In this document: positions 37,127 through 48,030 of the stretch, one piece after another
Layout of the letters: every line of letters starts with the position of its first letter
How positions within the stretch are numbered: the first letter of the stretch is position 1
Source of the DNA: Flavobacterium nitratireducens
Lineage (GTDB): Bacteria > Bacteroidota > Bacteroidia > Flavobacteriales > Flavobacteriaceae
Direction: 5' to 3'
DNA: 64,000 nucleotides
NCBI RefSeq assembly: GCF_029625335.1
Contig: NZ_CP121111.1
Span: 1,116,001-1,180,000, forward strand
Notes under the pieces: generated by a model
The model's input: the letters and a program-made list of their open reading frames with translations, nothing else
Databases searched by the model: none
What the model was told of the DNA's origin: nothing
Made by a program: the position numbers and the translations under genes

Positions 37127-37540
37127 ATGACAAACAACGATATTTTTAAAAAATTACGTGTAGCCCTAATGCTTCGCGATGATCAAATAGTTGAAATTTT
37201 AGAATTGGTAGATTTTAGAATTTCTAAATCCGAATTGGGTGCATTTTTTCGTGATGAAAAACATCCTAACTATGTAGAATGTGGCGATCAAGTTTTACGT
37301 AATTTTTTAAATGGCCTTGTAATTCACTTAAGAGGGACTAAGGAAAACCCTAAAAACCCTAAGGAAGTTTTAGCTAAACATAAGTCCGAAATCCCTGCCA
37401 AAGCTAAAGAATCAGCTACTGGCGAACCTAATCAAGCTAAAACAAATTTTAAGAAAAAAACCAACTTTAAAAAACCAACTCCAAAAATTCAAGTGGTAGA
37501 AAAAGTAAAATTCAATAACGGAAAAAACAAAAAATCCTAA
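37127..37540 (+). CDS. DUF1456-family protein
   Basis: This 137-residue protein contains one DUF1456 unit (residues 1-72): NDIFKKLRVALMLRDDQIVE, ILELVDFRISKSELGAFFRD, and HPNYVECGDQVLRNFLNGLV. E. coli YehS has two such units; here the second is replaced by a Lys/Pro/Asn-rich basic tail (residues 73-137), probably disordered and nucleic-acid-binding. Function is unknown. It lies 37 bases after the PLP enzyme gene and could be the third gene of that operon. A bidirectional terminator follows. Confidence 0.85.
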   Translation: MTNNDIFKKLRVALMLRDDQIVEILELVDFRISKSELGAFFRDEKHPNYVECGDQVLRNFLNGLVIHLRGTKENPKNPKEVLAKHKSEIPAKAKESATGEPNQAKTNFKKKTNFKKPTPKIQVVEKVKFNNGKNKKS

Positions 37541-37574
37541 ACTAGATAGCTAATTAAGATTTCTATTAAAATAT

Positions 37575-37605
37575 AAATCCCGAGTACATACTCGGGATTT
37601 ATTTG
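37575..37605. terminator. Bidirectional terminator between DUF1456 and the first paralogue
   Basis: A perfect 10-bp stem AAATCCCGAG/CTCGGGATTT (37575-37584, 37591-37600) lies between two convergent genes with T-rich DNA on both sides. Confidence 0.88.
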
Positions 37606-37620
37606 TTTAATTCATTCATC

Positions 37621-37959
37621 TTATTTTGTAAATTTTACTAGGAAAACAAGTCCTTTTCCTGTTTCTAAATCATCTGCTGAAATCTTTTTGTAGTTCAAGG
37701 TATTCTTGATAAAATAGTTTAAATCACTATTTGTAGTGTTTGTACTCATAACTACAATTTCACGATTTTCATTAAGTGCAATTCTCACTTTAACCAAAAC
37801 TTCTTCTCCTAAACCGTCAAAACTTGGATAACTATTTAACATCTTACTGATCTCTTTGTAAGTGTCATCATAATCATTTGTTCCTTTAGTAGGATTCTCT
37901 TTTGCAAATGCTGTTGTTAAAAATAAAGTAGCAACAACTGATAATAATAATTTTTTCAT
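37621..37959 (-). CDS. Small secreted protein, tandem paralogue A
   Basis: This 112-residue protein has a signal peptide cleaved after TAFA (about residue 19). The mature part contains an Asp/Tyr-rich helix (YDDTYKEISKMLNSYPSFDG) and two strands (LVKVRIALNENREIVVMSTN; GLVFLVKFTK). The neighbouring gene at 38292-38630 has the same length and the same layout, so they arose by tandem duplication. The pattern resembles the C-terminal part of TonB-like energy-coupling domains, but that is only a resemblance. Family and function are unknown to me. Confidence 0.75.
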   Translation of the reverse strand: MKKLLLSVVATLFLTTAFAKENPTKGTNDYDDTYKEISKMLNSYPSFDGLGEEVLVKVRIALNENREIVVMSTNTTNSDLNYFIKNTLNYKKISADDLETGKGLVFLVKFTK

Positions 37960-38291
37960 GATTTCTAAATTTTAAATTAAACTTAAGTGTTTTTAGATTT
38001 CATTACTAAATTATTAAAAAATCTCAATCAAAAACTTAAATTATTATCAATACTACAAGTTTTGAGAGTTGTAAAAAATTACCAATTAAAAAATGAAACT
38101 ATAATAAAAAAAAATACTTTAATTTTCATTATTCACATAAATAATAGAAATAACCTCGATAAAAAACACCAAAACACATCAAAACGAAGCTTATTTTGCA
38201 TTATATTCAACAAAAAAAGCAACAAAATAAAGTCTCAAATCGACAATTTCATCGAAATGAGACTTTTTTACGATTGTAATGCTATTAAAAA
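37960..38291. other. Gene-free stretch between the two paralogues
   Basis: The 332 bases hold the terminator of the second paralogue (38230-38265) and the upstream region of the first. It is very AT-rich. A plus-strand open frame through it (37987-38361) has Lys/Asn-rich, homopolymer-driven composition and overlaps the next gene, so I do not call it. Confidence 0.7.
38230..38267 (-). terminator. Terminator of the second paralogue
   Basis: A 14-bp stem with two mismatches (38230-38243 with 38252-38265, ends AAGTCTCA/TGAGACTT) lies 26 bases past the stop codon of the gene at 38292. T-rich DNA follows on both strands. Confidence 0.65.
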
Positions 38292-38630
38292 CTACTTCAT
38301 AAATTTGACTAAAAACACCAGTCCGTTTCCAGAAGCCAACTCATTAGCCTCTAATTTTTGATAATTTAAAGTAGTTTTAATATAATTATTCAAAAAATCA
38401 TCATCTGTACTTGTACTCATTACTACAATTTCATGATTTTCATTAATAACAATTCTAACTTTAACAACTGTATCCTCACCTATACCATCCAGCTGAGTAT
38501 ATGCATTTAACAGTTTTGACAATTCCTTATACGTCTCTGCGTAATTACTTTTTGTATTTGGAGTATCAGTAGCAGCAAATGCTGAAGTCATAAATAACGC
38601 TACTACAATAGATAAAAATAATTTTTTCAT
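38292..38630 (-). CDS. Small secreted protein, tandem paralogue B
   Basis: This 112-residue paralogue of the gene at 37621-37959 has a signal peptide (to about SAFA), then YAETYKELSKLLNAYTQLDG, VVKVRIVINENHEIVVMSTS and the closing GLVFLVKFMK. The strand sequence NEN-EIVVMST and the C-terminal GLVFLVKF are identical or nearly so in both copies, while the linker after the signal peptide differs. So the constraint is on the folded part, not the linker. Each copy has its own terminator, so they are separate transcription units. Function is unknown. Confidence 0.75.
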   Translation of the reverse strand: MKKLFLSIVVALFMTSAFAATDTPNTKSNYAETYKELSKLLNAYTQLDGIGEDTVVKVRIVINENHEIVVMSTSTDDDFLNNYIKTTLNYQKLEANELASGNGLVFLVKFMK

Positions 38631-38961
38631 AATCTTTTTGTTTTTAATTACAGTTCAAAATTAGTACTGATTTTTAATCAAAAAACACAAAAACAATTAC
38701 TTAACCCAATGATAAAAAACATAATCAATTACCTATTATAAGTAATAAAAATATTCTTTTCAAAAATTTCACAGCTTACAATAAAAGGAAACCAAAAATT
38801 AAATAAACACACAATAAACTTAAAAACTATAAAAAAAACTCAATAATTTACTCATTAATAATAGATTAACATAAGTATAGATAATCCTAAATTGATTTGT
38901 GAAAATAAAAAAAGCCCGTCTCAAATAAAGACGGGCCATTGTATATAACTAAGCTTTTTAA
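38631..38961. other. Gene-free stretch upstream of paralogue B
   Basis: The 331 bases contain the sucC terminator (38905-38936) and otherwise AT-rich DNA that must include the promoter of paralogue B. I see no clear -7 box, repeat or open frame. Confidence 0.65.
38905..38936 (-). terminator. Intrinsic terminator of sucC
   Basis: A perfect 8-bp GC-rich stem GCCCGTCT/AGACGGGC (38914-38921, 38929-38936) is followed on the minus strand by a T tract, 25 bases past the stop. Confidence 0.9.
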
Positions 38962-40155
38962 CTAAGAAAGTGCAGCTTGTACTTGATCAGCAGCTTCTTG
39001 GAACTGAACAGCCGATAAAATTGGCATACCTGAATTATCAATTAATTCTTTTGCAATTTCAGCGTTAGTTCCTTGCAAACGAACAATGATTGGCACATTA
39101 ATAGCATCACCCATGTTTTTGTATGCATCAACAACTCCTTGAGCAACACGGTCACAACGAACGATTCCACCAAAGATATTGATTAAGATTGCTTTTACGT
39201 TTGGATCTTTCAAAATGATACGGAAAGCTGTTTCAACACGTTTAGCATCAGCAGTTCCTCCTACATCAAGGAAGTTAGCTGGCTCAAAACCTGCATATTT
39301 AATCAAATCCATAGTTGCCATAGCAAGACCTGCACCGTTTACCATACACCCTACAGTACCATCAAGGTCCACATAGTTCAATCCTACTTCTTTAGCTTCT
39401 ACTTCAATTGGATTTTCTTCACGTACATCACGCATGTCTGCATACACTTTTTGTCTGAACAATGCGTTATCGTCAATATTTACTTTAGCATCAACAGCTA
39501 AAATTTTATTATCAGATGTTTTTAAAACTGGATTGATTTCAAACATAGAAGCATCTGAACCAATATAAGCTTTATATAAAGCATCGATAAATTTCACCAT
39601 TTCTTTGAATGCATTACCTGTAACACCTAAGTTAAATGCAATTCTTCTAGCTTGAAAACCTTGTAAACCAACAGCTGGGTCAATTTCTTCAGTAAAGATT
39701 AAGTGCGGAGTATGCTCAGCAACTTCCTCAATATCCATTCCACCTTCTGTAGAATACATAATCATATTACGTCCTGTAGCTCTGTTTAACAATACAGACA
39801 CATAAAATTCTGAAGTTTCAGATTCTCCTGGATAGTAAACATCCTCTGCAATTAAAACTTTGTGAACTGTTTTACCTTCTGCAGATGTTTGAGGAGTAAC
39901 TAATTGCATTCCGATGATTTCTTCTGCAATTCCTTCTACTTTGTCAATACCTTTAGCCAGTTTAACACCTCCACCTTTACCACGACCACCTGCGTGAATT
40001 TGTGCTTTAACTACGTACCAGCTCGTTCCTGTTTCGTTAGTTAATTGTTTTGCAGCAGCAACTGCTTCTACTGGACTATTTGCAACGATTCCGCGTTGAA
40101 CGCGAACGCCATAGCTAGCTAAAATCTCTTTTCCTTGATATTCGTGTATGTTCAT
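38962..40155 (-). CDS. sucC: Succinyl-CoA synthetase beta subunit
   Basis: This 397-residue ADP-forming subunit works with SucD in the TCA cycle to make ATP from succinyl-CoA. The ATP-grasp start [17 protein letters not shown] is standard and fixes the ATG at 40155; a longer frame to 40206 adds unrelated residues and overlaps the -7 box. [62 protein letters not shown] and [11 protein letters not shown] are all present. sucD is not in this window, so the two subunits are encoded apart. A terminator follows immediately. Confidence 0.97.
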   Translation of the reverse strand: MNIHEYQGKEILASYGVRVQRGIVANSPVEAVAAAKQLTNETGTSWYVVKAQIHAGGRGKGGGVKLAKGIDKVEGIAEEIIGMQLVTPQTSAEGKTVHKVLIAEDVYYPGESETSEFYVSVLLNRATGRNMIMYSTEGGMDIEEVAEHTPHLIFTEEIDPAVGLQGFQARRIAFNLGVTGNAFKEMVKFIDALYKAYIGSDASMFEINPVLKTSDNKILAVDAKVNIDDNALFRQKVYADMRDVREENPIEVEAKEVGLNYVDLDGTVGCMVNGAGLAMATMDLIKYAGFEPANFLDVGGTADAKRVETAFRIILKDPNVKAILINIFGGIVRCDRVAQGVVDAYKNMGDAINVPIIVRLQGTNAEIAKELIDNSGMPILSAVQFQEAADQVQAALS

Positions 40156-40203
40156 AATATAGAATTTGTCTGAATCTGATTTTATTTCAGAAAATAAGTC
40201 CGA

Positions 40204-40211
40204 CAAAAGTA
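40204..40211 (-). promoter_or_regulatory. Bacteroidota -7 box, sucC
   Basis: Minus-strand TACTTTTG matches TAnnTTTG, 48 bases before the sucC ATG at 40155. Confidence 0.55.
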
Positions 40212-40553
40212 GAAAAAACGAACTTAAATGAGAAATCTTTTTATCGATTTAAAATATCTTATTGAGAAAGTTAAAAAAAAACGTCTTTTGCTTCTATATT
40301 TCTACCAAAAAAATGATTTCATAGCAAATAAAGAGAACAAACAAGCATTTTTACACAAAATTTCTCAATTTTGTTTTTAAAAAAACCAGAAATAATTGTC
40401 AATATATAAGGTCAAAATACAGTGAATATTAATAATTTGTTAATACTTAGCCTAAATAATGCAATTATTATTATAATTAATACATTTTTCTATTATTCCT
40501 GTAAAAGTAAGCTCGAATAGTCCAAATCAATGGATTATATTTAATGAAATATC

Positions 40554-40561
40554 TATTTTTG
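40554..40561 (+). promoter_or_regulatory. Bacteroidota -7 box, gltBD
   Basis: TATTTTTG matches TAnnTTTG, 18 bases before the gltB ATG. Confidence 0.55.
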
Positions 40562-40579
40562 TAAAAAAAATTATCAAGC

Positions 40580-43500
40580 ATGAAAGTTAAAGAACAAGGC
40601 CTTTATTTGCCAGAATTCGAGCATGAAAACTGTGGAGCTGGTTTTATCTGCAACCTTAAAGGTGAGAAAACAAATCAAATTATTCACGACGCATTAGAGA
40701 TTCTAGTAAAGCTAGAACACCGTGGAGGTGTAAGTGCTGACGGGAAAACGGGAGATGGAGCTGGACTTTTAATTGACATTCCTCATGAATATTTCAATAG
40801 AGTTTGTGATTTCAAATTACCTGCCCCTAGAGAGTATGCTGTCGGGATGGTATTTTTACCAAAAATCAAAAATCAATACGTTTTTTGTAAAGACATATTT
40901 GAAAAAGAAATCAAAGCACAAGGACTTTCTGTTTTAGGATGGAGAGAAGTTCCTGTTGATTCTAGTCAATTAGGAGAAATTGCTTTAGCTTCTGAACCTA
41001 CAATTGAACAATTGTTCGTAGGTAAAAATGAAGCCATTGATGAAGCAACCTTCAAAGCTAAATTGTACGCCGCTCGTAAGATTACAGAACACACTATTGC
41101 CAATTCTAAAATATCGCAAAGTTCTTATTTTTATGTTCCTAGTTTATCAACTACTACCTTAATATATAAAGGTATCATTATGCCTGAAGATATCGGGCCA
41201 TATTATACGGACTTACAACAAACGGATTTAGTAACTCGTTTGGCTTTAGTTCACCAACGTTTCTCAACAAATACAATGCCTACATGGGAGTTAGCTCAGC
41301 CATTTAGATACATGTGTCAAAACGGTGAGATCAACACTTTGAGAGGAAACGTAAGTAGAATGCGTGTTCGCGAAGAAATCATGAAAAGTGATGTCTTTGG
41401 TCCACAAATAGAGAAATTATTCCCTATTATCTTACCTGGAAAATCGGATTCAGCTTCTATGGATATGGTTGTTGAATTACTTACACATACGGGACGTTCA
41501 TTGCCTGAAGTTATGATGATGATGATTCCTGAAGCATGGGAGAAACACAAAACCATGTCTGAGGAAAGAAAAGCTTTCTACGAATACAATGCTTGCATCA
41601 TGGAACCATGGGATGGACCTGCATCTGTACCATTCTCTGACGGTGATTATGTAGGAGCTTTATTAGACCGTAATGGTTTAAGACCTTCTCGTTATACAGT
41701 TACAAAGAGCGGAAAATTAATCATGGCATCTGAAATTGGTGTAGTAAACGTTGATCCAGAAGACGTAGAAAGCCATGGAAGATTAGAGCCAGGAAAAATG
41801 TTCTTAGTAGACATGAACGAAGGACGCATCGTAAATGATGAAGAAATCAAAAACAAAATCGTTTCTGAAAGACCATACCAAGAATGGTTAAAACAATACC
41901 GTTTACACCTAAGAGACGTACCTACTACAACTAAGGCTTGCCCAATCGAAACTATCGATTTAAAAACTAGAGAGCGTTTATTTAATTATACATTAGAGGA
42001 CATTCAAGATGTTATCACTCCAATGGCTCAATCTGGAAAAGAAGCATTAGGCTCCATGGGTACTGATACTCCTCTTGCTGTATTATCAGATAGACCACAA
42101 TTAATTCCCAACTATTTCAAACAATTATTCGCACAGGTTACTAACCCTCCATTAGATGGTATCCGTGAGGAAATTGTAACTGATATCAGCTTAGCATTGG
42201 GTCAGGACAGAAATATTTTTGATATTTCTAGTAAACAATGTAGAAAATTAAGAATTCAAAACCCGGTTATTTCTAACGATGATTTAGAAAAAATCAGAAA
42301 TATTGATATCGATCATTTCAAAGCAGAAACTATTGAAATCTTATACAAAAAAGATAAAGGTTTAAATGGTTTAGAAAATGCTTTAGAAGATATCATCATT
42401 CAAATTACTAAAGCAGTAGATAGAGGAACTAATATTATTATCTTATCAGACAGAGGGGTTAATAAAGATTTCGCTCCAATTCCTGCATTATTAGCTTGTT
42501 CTTATGTTCACCACCAAATGAACCGTTTACGTAAGCGTTCTTATTTTGATATCATTATCGAATCTGCAGAACCACGTGAACCGCACCACTTCGCTACTTT
42601 ATTCGGTTACGGAGCAAGTGCAATTAACCCATATATGGTGAACGAAATCATTCGTGTTCAAGTACAAGAAGGATTTATCACTGGAATCAGCGAGCAGAAA
42701 GCAGTTGACAACTTCAACAAAGCAATCGGTTCTGGTTTATTAAAAATCATGAACAAAATTGGAATCTCTACATTACACTCATACAGAGGTTCTCAAATTT
42801 TCGAAATTGTTGGTTTCAACTCTAAATTTGTTGAAAAATACTTCCCATACACTGCTTCAAGAATTGAAGGTATCGGACTGTATGAAATTGAAAAAGAAAT
42901 CAACGAAAGATATTTATACGCTTATCCAGATGTATTAATCCCTAACCGTTTAGGATTAAACATTGGTGGAGAATACAGATGGAGAAGAAACGGAGAAAGA
43001 CACTTATTCAACCCAACTACTATCGCTAAATTACAGCAAGCAGTACGTTTAAGTGATCAAGCTAGTTATGATGTGTATGCTAAAACAGTAAACGATCAGG
43101 CTAAAAATTTAATGACAATTCGTGGTCTTTTTGAATTTGACAACTTAGACCCAATTCCATTAGACGAAGTAGAACCATGGACAGCTATCGTAAAACGTTT
43201 CAAAACGGGTGCGATGTCTTACGGATCTATCTCTAGAGAAGCACACGAGAACTTAGCAATCGCAATGAACCGTATTGGAGGAAAATCCAATTCAGGTGAA
43301 GGTGGTGAGGACAGAACTCGTTTCCAACCAGATATTAATGGTGACAGTCGTAACTCGGCTATCAAACAAGTAGCTTCTGGACGTTTTGGAGTAACTTCTC
43401 ACTACTTATCAAGTGCAAAAGAGATTCAAATTAAAATGGCTCAAGGTGCTAAACCTGGAGAAGGTGGTCAATTACCTGGTGAAAAAGTATTACCTTGGAT

Positions 43501-45094
43501 TGCATCGGCTCGTAACTCAACTCCTTTCGTAGGATTGATTTCACCTCCACCACACCACGATATTTATTCAATTGAAGATTTAGCACAATTAATTTTCGAC
43601 TTGAAAAATGCAAATAGAGAAGCACGCATCAACGTAAAATTAGTTTCTGAAGTTGGTGTTGGAACAATTGCAGCGGGTGTTGCAAAAGCAAAAGCGGATG
43701 TTGTATTGATCGCTGGTTATGACGGTGGAACTGGAGCTTCTCCATTAACATCATTAAAACACGCAGGTCTTCCTTGGGAACTTGGATTAGCGGAAGCACA
43801 ACAAACTTTAGTACTAAATAACTTAAGAAGTCGTATTGTTGTAGAATGTGATGGTCAGTTAAAAACGGGACGTGACGTAGCTATCGCCGCTTTATTAGGT
43901 GCTGAAGAATTTGGTTTCGCTACTGCTCCACTAGTTGCTTCTGGATGTATTATGATGCGTAAATGTCACTTGAATACTTGCCCTGTAGGTATTGCTACTC
44001 AAGATAAAGAATTACGTAAAAACTTTAAAGGAACTCCTGAACACGTAATTAACTTCTTCTACTATGTAGCAGAAGAATTAAGAGGTATCATGGCTTCATT
44101 AGGTTTCAGAACAATGGAAGAAATGATTGGGCAAACACACAAAATCAATTCTAACAAAGCTATCACACACTACAAAGCCAGAGGTTTAGATTTATCATCA
44201 ATCTTACATCGTCCAGCTGCGTATAAAAATATGGTAGTTCGTAATACTGAAAAACAAGATCATGGTCTAGACAACGTATTGGATTTCCAAATATTAAGAG
44301 ATTCTCACCGTGCTTTATACAGAAAAGAAAAAATGACTCTAGATTATCCTATCAAGAACACAGATCGTTCTGTAGGTGCTATTGTTAGTAACGAAATTTC
44401 TAAAATCTACGGACACTTAGGTCTGCCAGAAGACACTTTAAACATTAATTTCACTGGTTCAGCAGGACAAAGTTTAGGAGCATTTAGTGCACACGGATTA
44501 ACTTTTACTGTAGAAGGAAACACCAATGACTATTTAGGTAAAGGTTTATCTGGAGCTAAATTAATCATCAAGAAACCAGCAAAAGCTACTTTTGTTGCTT
44601 CAGAAAACATTATCGTAGGTAACGTTTGTTTATTTGGAGCTATTGAAGGAGAAGCATTCATCAACGGTATTGCAGGAGAGCGTTTTGCAGTACGTAACTC
44701 AGGAGCTGTAGCAGTTGTTGAGGGTGTGGGTGACCACGGTTGTGAGTACATGACTGGAGGAAAAGTAGTTGTTCTGGGTAAAACTGGAAGAAACTTTGCT
44801 GCAGGTATGAGTGGTGGTATCGCTTATATCTATGATCCTCAAAACAAATTCAAAAACGGATTGTGTAACACTGAAACAATCGAGTTTGAAACAGTTGAAG
44901 GAAAAGAAGCTGATGAATTAAAACACTTAATTGAAAGACACGTTCAGTACACTAACAGTACTAAAGGAGCTGAATTGTTAAGTGACTGGAACACTAGCTT
45001 AGAGAATTTTGTAAAAGTAATGCCTACAGAATACAAAAAAGCGTTAAAACGCTTAGAAACTGAGGAACAAATGGTAGAAGAATTAACAGCATAA
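40580..45094 (+). CDS. gltB: Glutamate synthase large subunit
   Basis: This 1504-residue subunit makes glutamate from glutamine and 2-oxoglutarate. The N-terminal glutaminase uses Cys18 ([13 protein letters not shown]) after removal of a 17-residue propeptide. Then come the central domain, the FMN synthase barrel ([45 protein letters not shown] in two blocks), the 3Fe-4S cysteines ([15 protein letters not shown]), and a C-terminal Gly-rich beta-helix ([11 protein letters not shown]). It starts 18 bases after a -7 box and lies 4 bases before gltD. With the nitrate transporter and leucine dehydrogenase, it fits nitrogen assimilation. Confidence 0.98.
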   Translation: MKVKEQGLYLPEFEHENCGAGFICNLKGEKTNQIIHDALEILVKLEHRGGVSADGKTGDGAGLLIDIPHEYFNRVCDFKLPAPREYAVGMVFLPKIKNQYVFCKDIFEKEIKAQGLSVLGWREVPVDSSQLGEIALASEPTIEQLFVGKNEAIDEATFKAKLYAARKITEHTIANSKISQSSYFYVPSLSTTTLIYKGIIMPEDIGPYYTDLQQTDLVTRLALVHQRFSTNTMPTWELAQPFRYMCQNGEINTLRGNVSRMRVREEIMKSDVFGPQIEKLFPIILPGKSDSASMDMVVELLTHTGRSLPEVMMMMIPEAWEKHKTMSEERKAFYEYNACIMEPWDGPASVPFSDGDYVGALLDRNGLRPSRYTVTKSGKLIMASEIGVVNVDPEDVESHGRLEPGKMFLVDMNEGRIVNDEEIKNKIVSERPYQEWLKQYRLHLRDVPTTTKACPIETIDLKTRERLFNYTLEDIQDVITPMAQSGKEALGSMGTDTPLAVLSDRPQLIPNYFKQLFAQVTNPPLDGIREEIVTDISLALGQDRNIFDISSKQCRKLRIQNPVISNDDLEKIRNIDIDHFKAETIEILYKKDKGLNGLENALEDIIIQITKAVDRGTNIIILSDRGVNKDFAPIPALLACSYVHHQMNRLRKRSYFDIIIESAEPREPHHFATLFGYGASAINPYMVNEIIRVQVQEGFITGISEQKAVDNFNKAIGSGLLKIMNKIGISTLHSYRGSQIFEIVGFNSKFVEKYFPYTASRIEGIGLYEIEKEINERYLYAYPDVLIPNRLGLNIGGEYRWRRNGERHLFNPTTIAKLQQAVRLSDQASYDVYAKTVNDQAKNLMTIRGLFEFDNLDPIPLDEVEPWTAIVKRFKTGAMSYGSISREAHENLAIAMNRIGGKSNSGEGGEDRTRFQPDINGDSRNSAIKQVASGRFGVTSHYLSSAKEIQIKMAQGAKPGEGGQLPGEKVLPWIASARNSTPFVGLISPPPHHDIYSIEDLAQLIFDLKNANREARINVKLVSEVGVGTIAAGVAKAKADVVLIAGYDGGTGASPLTSLKHAGLPWELGLAEAQQTLVLNNLRSRIVVECDGQLKTGRDVAIAALLGAEEFGFATAPLVASGCIMMRKCHLNTCPVGIATQDKELRKNFKGTPEHVINFFYYVAEELRGIMASLGFRTMEEMIGQTHKINSNKAITHYKARGLDLSSILHRPAAYKNMVVRNTEKQDHGLDNVLDFQILRDSHRALYRKEKMTLDYPIKNTDRSVGAIVSNEISKIYGHLGLPEDTLNINFTGSAGQSLGAFSAHGLTFTVEGNTNDYLGKGLSGAKLIIKKPAKATFVASENIIVGNVCLFGAIEGEAFINGIAGERFAVRNSGAVAVVEGVGDHGCEYMTGGKVVVLGKTGRNFAAGMSGGIAYIYDPQNKFKNGLCNTETIEFETVEGKEADELKHLIERHVQYTNSTKGAELLSDWNTSLENFVKVMPTEYKKALKRLETEEQMVEELTA

Positions 45095-45098
45095 TACA

Positions 45099-46553
45099 AT
45101 GGGAAAAGTAACAGGTTTTAAAGAATTCGAAAGACAAGATGAATCATACACAGCAGTAGAAGAGCGTGTTGGACATTATAAAGAATTTACAGTTCCTTTG
45201 AGTGAAGCTGAAATTACAAAACAAGGATCTCGTTGTATGGATTGTGGTATTCCATTTTGTCACAGTGGATGTCCTTTAGGGAATTTAATCCCTGATTTCA
45301 ACCACATGGTTCACCAAGGTGAATGGCAAAAAGCTTCTTGGATATTACATTCAACAAATAACTTCCCTGAATTTACAGGGCGTTTATGTCCAGCTCCATG
45401 TGAAAAAGCATGTGTACTAGGAATTATCAATGATCCTATTTCTATTGAAAACATAGAAAAAAATATTGTGGAGCGTGCATTCCAAGAAGGTTGGATTAAA
45501 CCACAACCACCAAAAACAAGAACTGGTAAAACAGTTGCTGTTGTTGGTTCGGGACCTGCAGGTTTAGCAGCTGCACAACAATTAAACAGAGCAGGTCATA
45601 CTGTAACTGTTTTTGAAAGAGACAATGCTATTGGAGGATTATTACGTTATGGAATTCCTAATTTCAAATTAGAAAAAGAAATTATCGACAGACGTATAGC
45701 TATTCTTGAAGCAGAAGGTATCACTTTCAAAGTAAACACTAATGTAGGTGTTAACTACTCTATTGAAGACTTAAAAGCATTTGATTCTATCGTACTTTGT
45801 GGTGGAGCAACTGAAAGAAGAGGTTTACCTACTCCTGGTGCTGATGCTGATGGTGTAGTTCAGGCAATGGATTTCTTAACACAACAAACAAAAGTGGTTT
45901 GGGGTGAAAAAATCGAAAACCAAGTTTTAGCAACTGGTAAAGATGTTATCGTAATCGGTGGTGGAGATACAGGTTCTGACTGTGTGGGAACATCAAACCG
46001 TCAAGGTGCAAAATCAGTTACAAACTTTGAGATTATGCCAAAACCACCTGTTGGAAGAAGTGAGTCTACACCATGGCCATTCTGGCCTTTACAGTTAAAA
46101 ACATCAACTTCTCACAAAGAAGGATGTAATAGAAACTGGTTAATTAATACTAAAGAATTCATCAAAGATGCTAATGGTAAATTAACTGCTCTTAAAACTG
46201 TAAATGTTGAATGGAAAATGGTTCCAGGACAACGTCCAGAATTAATCGAGATTGAAGGTTCTGAACAAATCTGGCCATGTGACTTAGCTTTATTAGCTTT
46301 AGGATTTACAGGACCCGAGAAAAATTTAGCAGAACAATTAGGTCTTGAAACTGATTTTAGAAGTAACTATAAAGCAAACAATTACCAAACTAATGTTCCA
46401 AATATATTTACTGCAGGAGATATGAGAAGAGGACAATCATTAATCGTTTGGGCAATCTCTGAAGGTCGTGAGGCAGCAAGAGAAGTTGATTTGTTTTTAA
46501 TGGGAACTACAAACCTTCCTACTAAAGAAGGTGGAGATTTACCTCCATTGTAG
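45099..46553 (+). CDS. gltD: Glutamate synthase small subunit
   Basis: This 484-residue FAD protein passes electrons from NAD(P)H to GltB. The N-terminus has two 4Fe-4S cysteine groups (CMDCGIPFCHSGCPLGN and RLCPAPCEKACVLG). The FAD loop is VAVVGSGPAGLAAAQQL, and the NADPH loop is VIVIGGGDTGSDCVGT. FTAGDMRRGQSLIVWAI near the end is typical. It starts 4 bases after gltB, so the two are coupled. The terminator at 46573-46610 closes the operon. Confidence 0.97.
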   Translation: MGKVTGFKEFERQDESYTAVEERVGHYKEFTVPLSEAEITKQGSRCMDCGIPFCHSGCPLGNLIPDFNHMVHQGEWQKASWILHSTNNFPEFTGRLCPAPCEKACVLGIINDPISIENIEKNIVERAFQEGWIKPQPPKTRTGKTVAVVGSGPAGLAAAQQLNRAGHTVTVFERDNAIGGLLRYGIPNFKLEKEIIDRRIAILEAEGITFKVNTNVGVNYSIEDLKAFDSIVLCGGATERRGLPTPGADADGVVQAMDFLTQQTKVVWGEKIENQVLATGKDVIVIGGGDTGSDCVGTSNRQGAKSVTNFEIMPKPPVGRSESTPWPFWPLQLKTSTSHKEGCNRNWLINTKEFIKDANGKLTALKTVNVEWKMVPGQRPELIEIEGSEQIWPCDLALLALGFTGPEKNLAEQLGLETDFRSNYKANNYQTNVPNIFTAGDMRRGQSLIVWAISEGREAAREVDLFLMGTTNLPTKEGGDLPPL

Positions 46554-46572
46554 TATATCTATAAAGTATATA

Positions 46573-46611
46573 AAAGGCTATCTGAGAGCAATTTCAGATA
46601 GCCTTTTTGCT
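46573..46611 (+). terminator. Intrinsic terminator of gltBD
   Basis: A perfect 13-bp stem (46573-46585, 46594-46606) with a T tract lies 20 bases past gltD. Confidence 0.93.
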
Positions 46612-46717
46612 TTTATAGTTTCTTGAAAATATATTATGTGATAAAAATACATAAAAAAATCACTTAAGGTTATTTATGTAACTTATTGTTAGAATTTGTT
46701 AGAAATAACTATATCTA

Positions 46718-46747
46718 TTGTAGTATCAATAAAGAATAATAAATTTG
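46718..46747 (+). promoter_or_regulatory. lysA promoter (TTG-19-TAAATTTG)
   Basis: TTG at 46718-46720 and TAAATTTG at 46740-46747 are 19 bases apart, the full Bacteroidota -33/-7 pattern. It is among the clearest promoters in the window and lies 16 bases before the ATG. Confidence 0.75.
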
Positions 46748-46763
46748 TACAAAATTCACACCA

Positions 46764-47981
46764 ATGCAATCTAAAGACTTACTTCAATTAGCAGAACAAT
46801 TTGGCACACCACTATATGTATACGATGCCGAAAAAATAAAATCACAATATAACAGACTAACTAAAGCTTTTTCTAAAGTAGAAAAACTACGCATTAACTA
46901 TGCAATGAAAGCCCTGTCTAATATATCTATCCTACAACTATTAAAAGATATGGGATCTGGACTAGACACGGTATCAATTCAAGAAGTACAATTAGGACTT
47001 CATGCAGGATATGCACCAGATAGAATTTTCTATACACCAAATGGAGTTTCCTTAGAAGAAATTGAAGAGGTACACGCTTTAGGAGTTCAAATCAATATTG
47101 ACAACCTATCCATTTTGGAACAATTTGGTGCAAAACATCCAACGGTTCCAGTTTGTATTCGTATCAATCCACACGTTATGGCTGGAGGAAACGAAAACAT
47201 TTCAGTAGGTCATATCGATAGTAAATTTGGTATTTCCGTACACCAATTGCCTCACTTAGTTCGTATTGTTGAAAACACTAAAATGAACATTGTAGGTATC
47301 CACATGCACACAGGTTCTGATATTTTAGACATCGAAGTATTCTTGTATGCTGCTGAAATCTTATTTGACGCTGCTAGAAACTTCAAAAATCTGGAATTCT
47401 TAGACTTTGGAAGTGGATTTAAAGTACCTTACAAAAAAGATGATATTGAAACTGACATTGAAGAATTAGGTAAAAAGTTATCAAAAAGATTCAATGCTTT
47501 TTGCGACGAATATGGTAAAGAATTGACATTAATTTTTGAACCAGGTAAATTCTTGGTGAGTGAAGCCGGTTTCTTCTTAGCAAAAGTTAATGTGGTAAAA
47601 CAAACCACTTCGACTGTTTTTGCAGGAATCGATTCTGGATTCAATCATTTAATTCGTCCTATGTTTTATGGTTCACAACACCATATCGAAAACATTTCAA
47701 ATCCGAAAGGGAAAGAGCGTTTTTACTCTATCGTTGGGTACATCTGTGAAACAGATACGTTTGCAAGCAACCGTAGAATTCAAGAAATTGCAGAAGGAGA
47801 TATTCTATGCTTTAGAAATGCTGGTGCTTACTGCTATTCTATGTCTTCGAACTATAATTCAAGATACAAACCAGCAGAAGTATTATGGATTAACGGAGAA
47901 GGGCATTTAATTAGAGCTCACGAAACTTTCGAAGATTTATTAAAAAATCAAATTCCATTACCTGCTACAGTAACACTATAG
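46764..47981 (+). CDS. lysA: Diaminopimelate decarboxylase
   Basis: This 405-residue PLP enzyme of the alanine-racemase fold makes L-lysine from meso-diaminopimelate. The PLP Lys49 lies in LRINYAMKALSN. VGHIDSKFGIS, GIHMHTGSDI, EFLDFGSGFKVPY and IFEPGKFLVSEAG form the cofactor site. The GYICETDTFASNR block holds the partner active-site Cys. The start MQSKDLLQLAEQFGTPLYVY is normal. It has a strong promoter of its own and shares a bidirectional terminator with convergent pafA. Confidence 0.96.
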   Translation: MQSKDLLQLAEQFGTPLYVYDAEKIKSQYNRLTKAFSKVEKLRINYAMKALSNISILQLLKDMGSGLDTVSIQEVQLGLHAGYAPDRIFYTPNGVSLEEIEEVHALGVQINIDNLSILEQFGAKHPTVPVCIRINPHVMAGGNENISVGHIDSKFGISVHQLPHLVRIVENTKMNIVGIHMHTGSDILDIEVFLYAAEILFDAARNFKNLEFLDFGSGFKVPYKKDDIETDIEELGKKLSKRFNAFCDEYGKELTLIFEPGKFLVSEAGFFLAKVNVVKQTTSTVFAGIDSGFNHLIRPMFYGSQHHIENISNPKGKERFYSIVGYICETDTFASNRRIQEIAEGDILCFRNAGAYCYSMSSNYNSRYKPAEVLWINGEGHLIRAHETFEDLLKNQIPLPATVTL

Positions 47982-47996
47982 TAGAATACAATGATA

Positions 47997-48026
47997 AAAA
48001 AAGGGACTTTAAACAGTCCCTTTTTT
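47997..48026. terminator. Bidirectional terminator between lysA and pafA
   Basis: A perfect 12-bp stem AAAAAAGGGACT/AGTCCCTTTTTT with a 6-base loop serves both convergent genes. Confidence 0.93.
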
Positions 48027-48030
48027 AGTA

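Larger units (their letters stand above)
40156..40579. other. Divergent intergenic region sucC/gltB
   Basis: The 424 bases carry the two divergent -7 boxes (40204-40211 minus, 40554-40561 plus). The middle is AT-rich with imperfect TTAATA-type inverted words near 40425-40445. I see no riboswitch-like structure and no open frame. Confidence 0.6.

Noticed and set aside
37987-38361. A 124-codon plus-strand open frame between the two small paralogues
   Set aside because: It is driven by A/T homopolymers, overlaps the downstream gene on the other strand, and encodes a Lys/Asn-rich sequence with no domain.
40156-40579. Riboswitch or small RNA between sucC and gltB
   Set aside because: The region is AT-rich with no stable GC-containing helices or known aptamer motifs.
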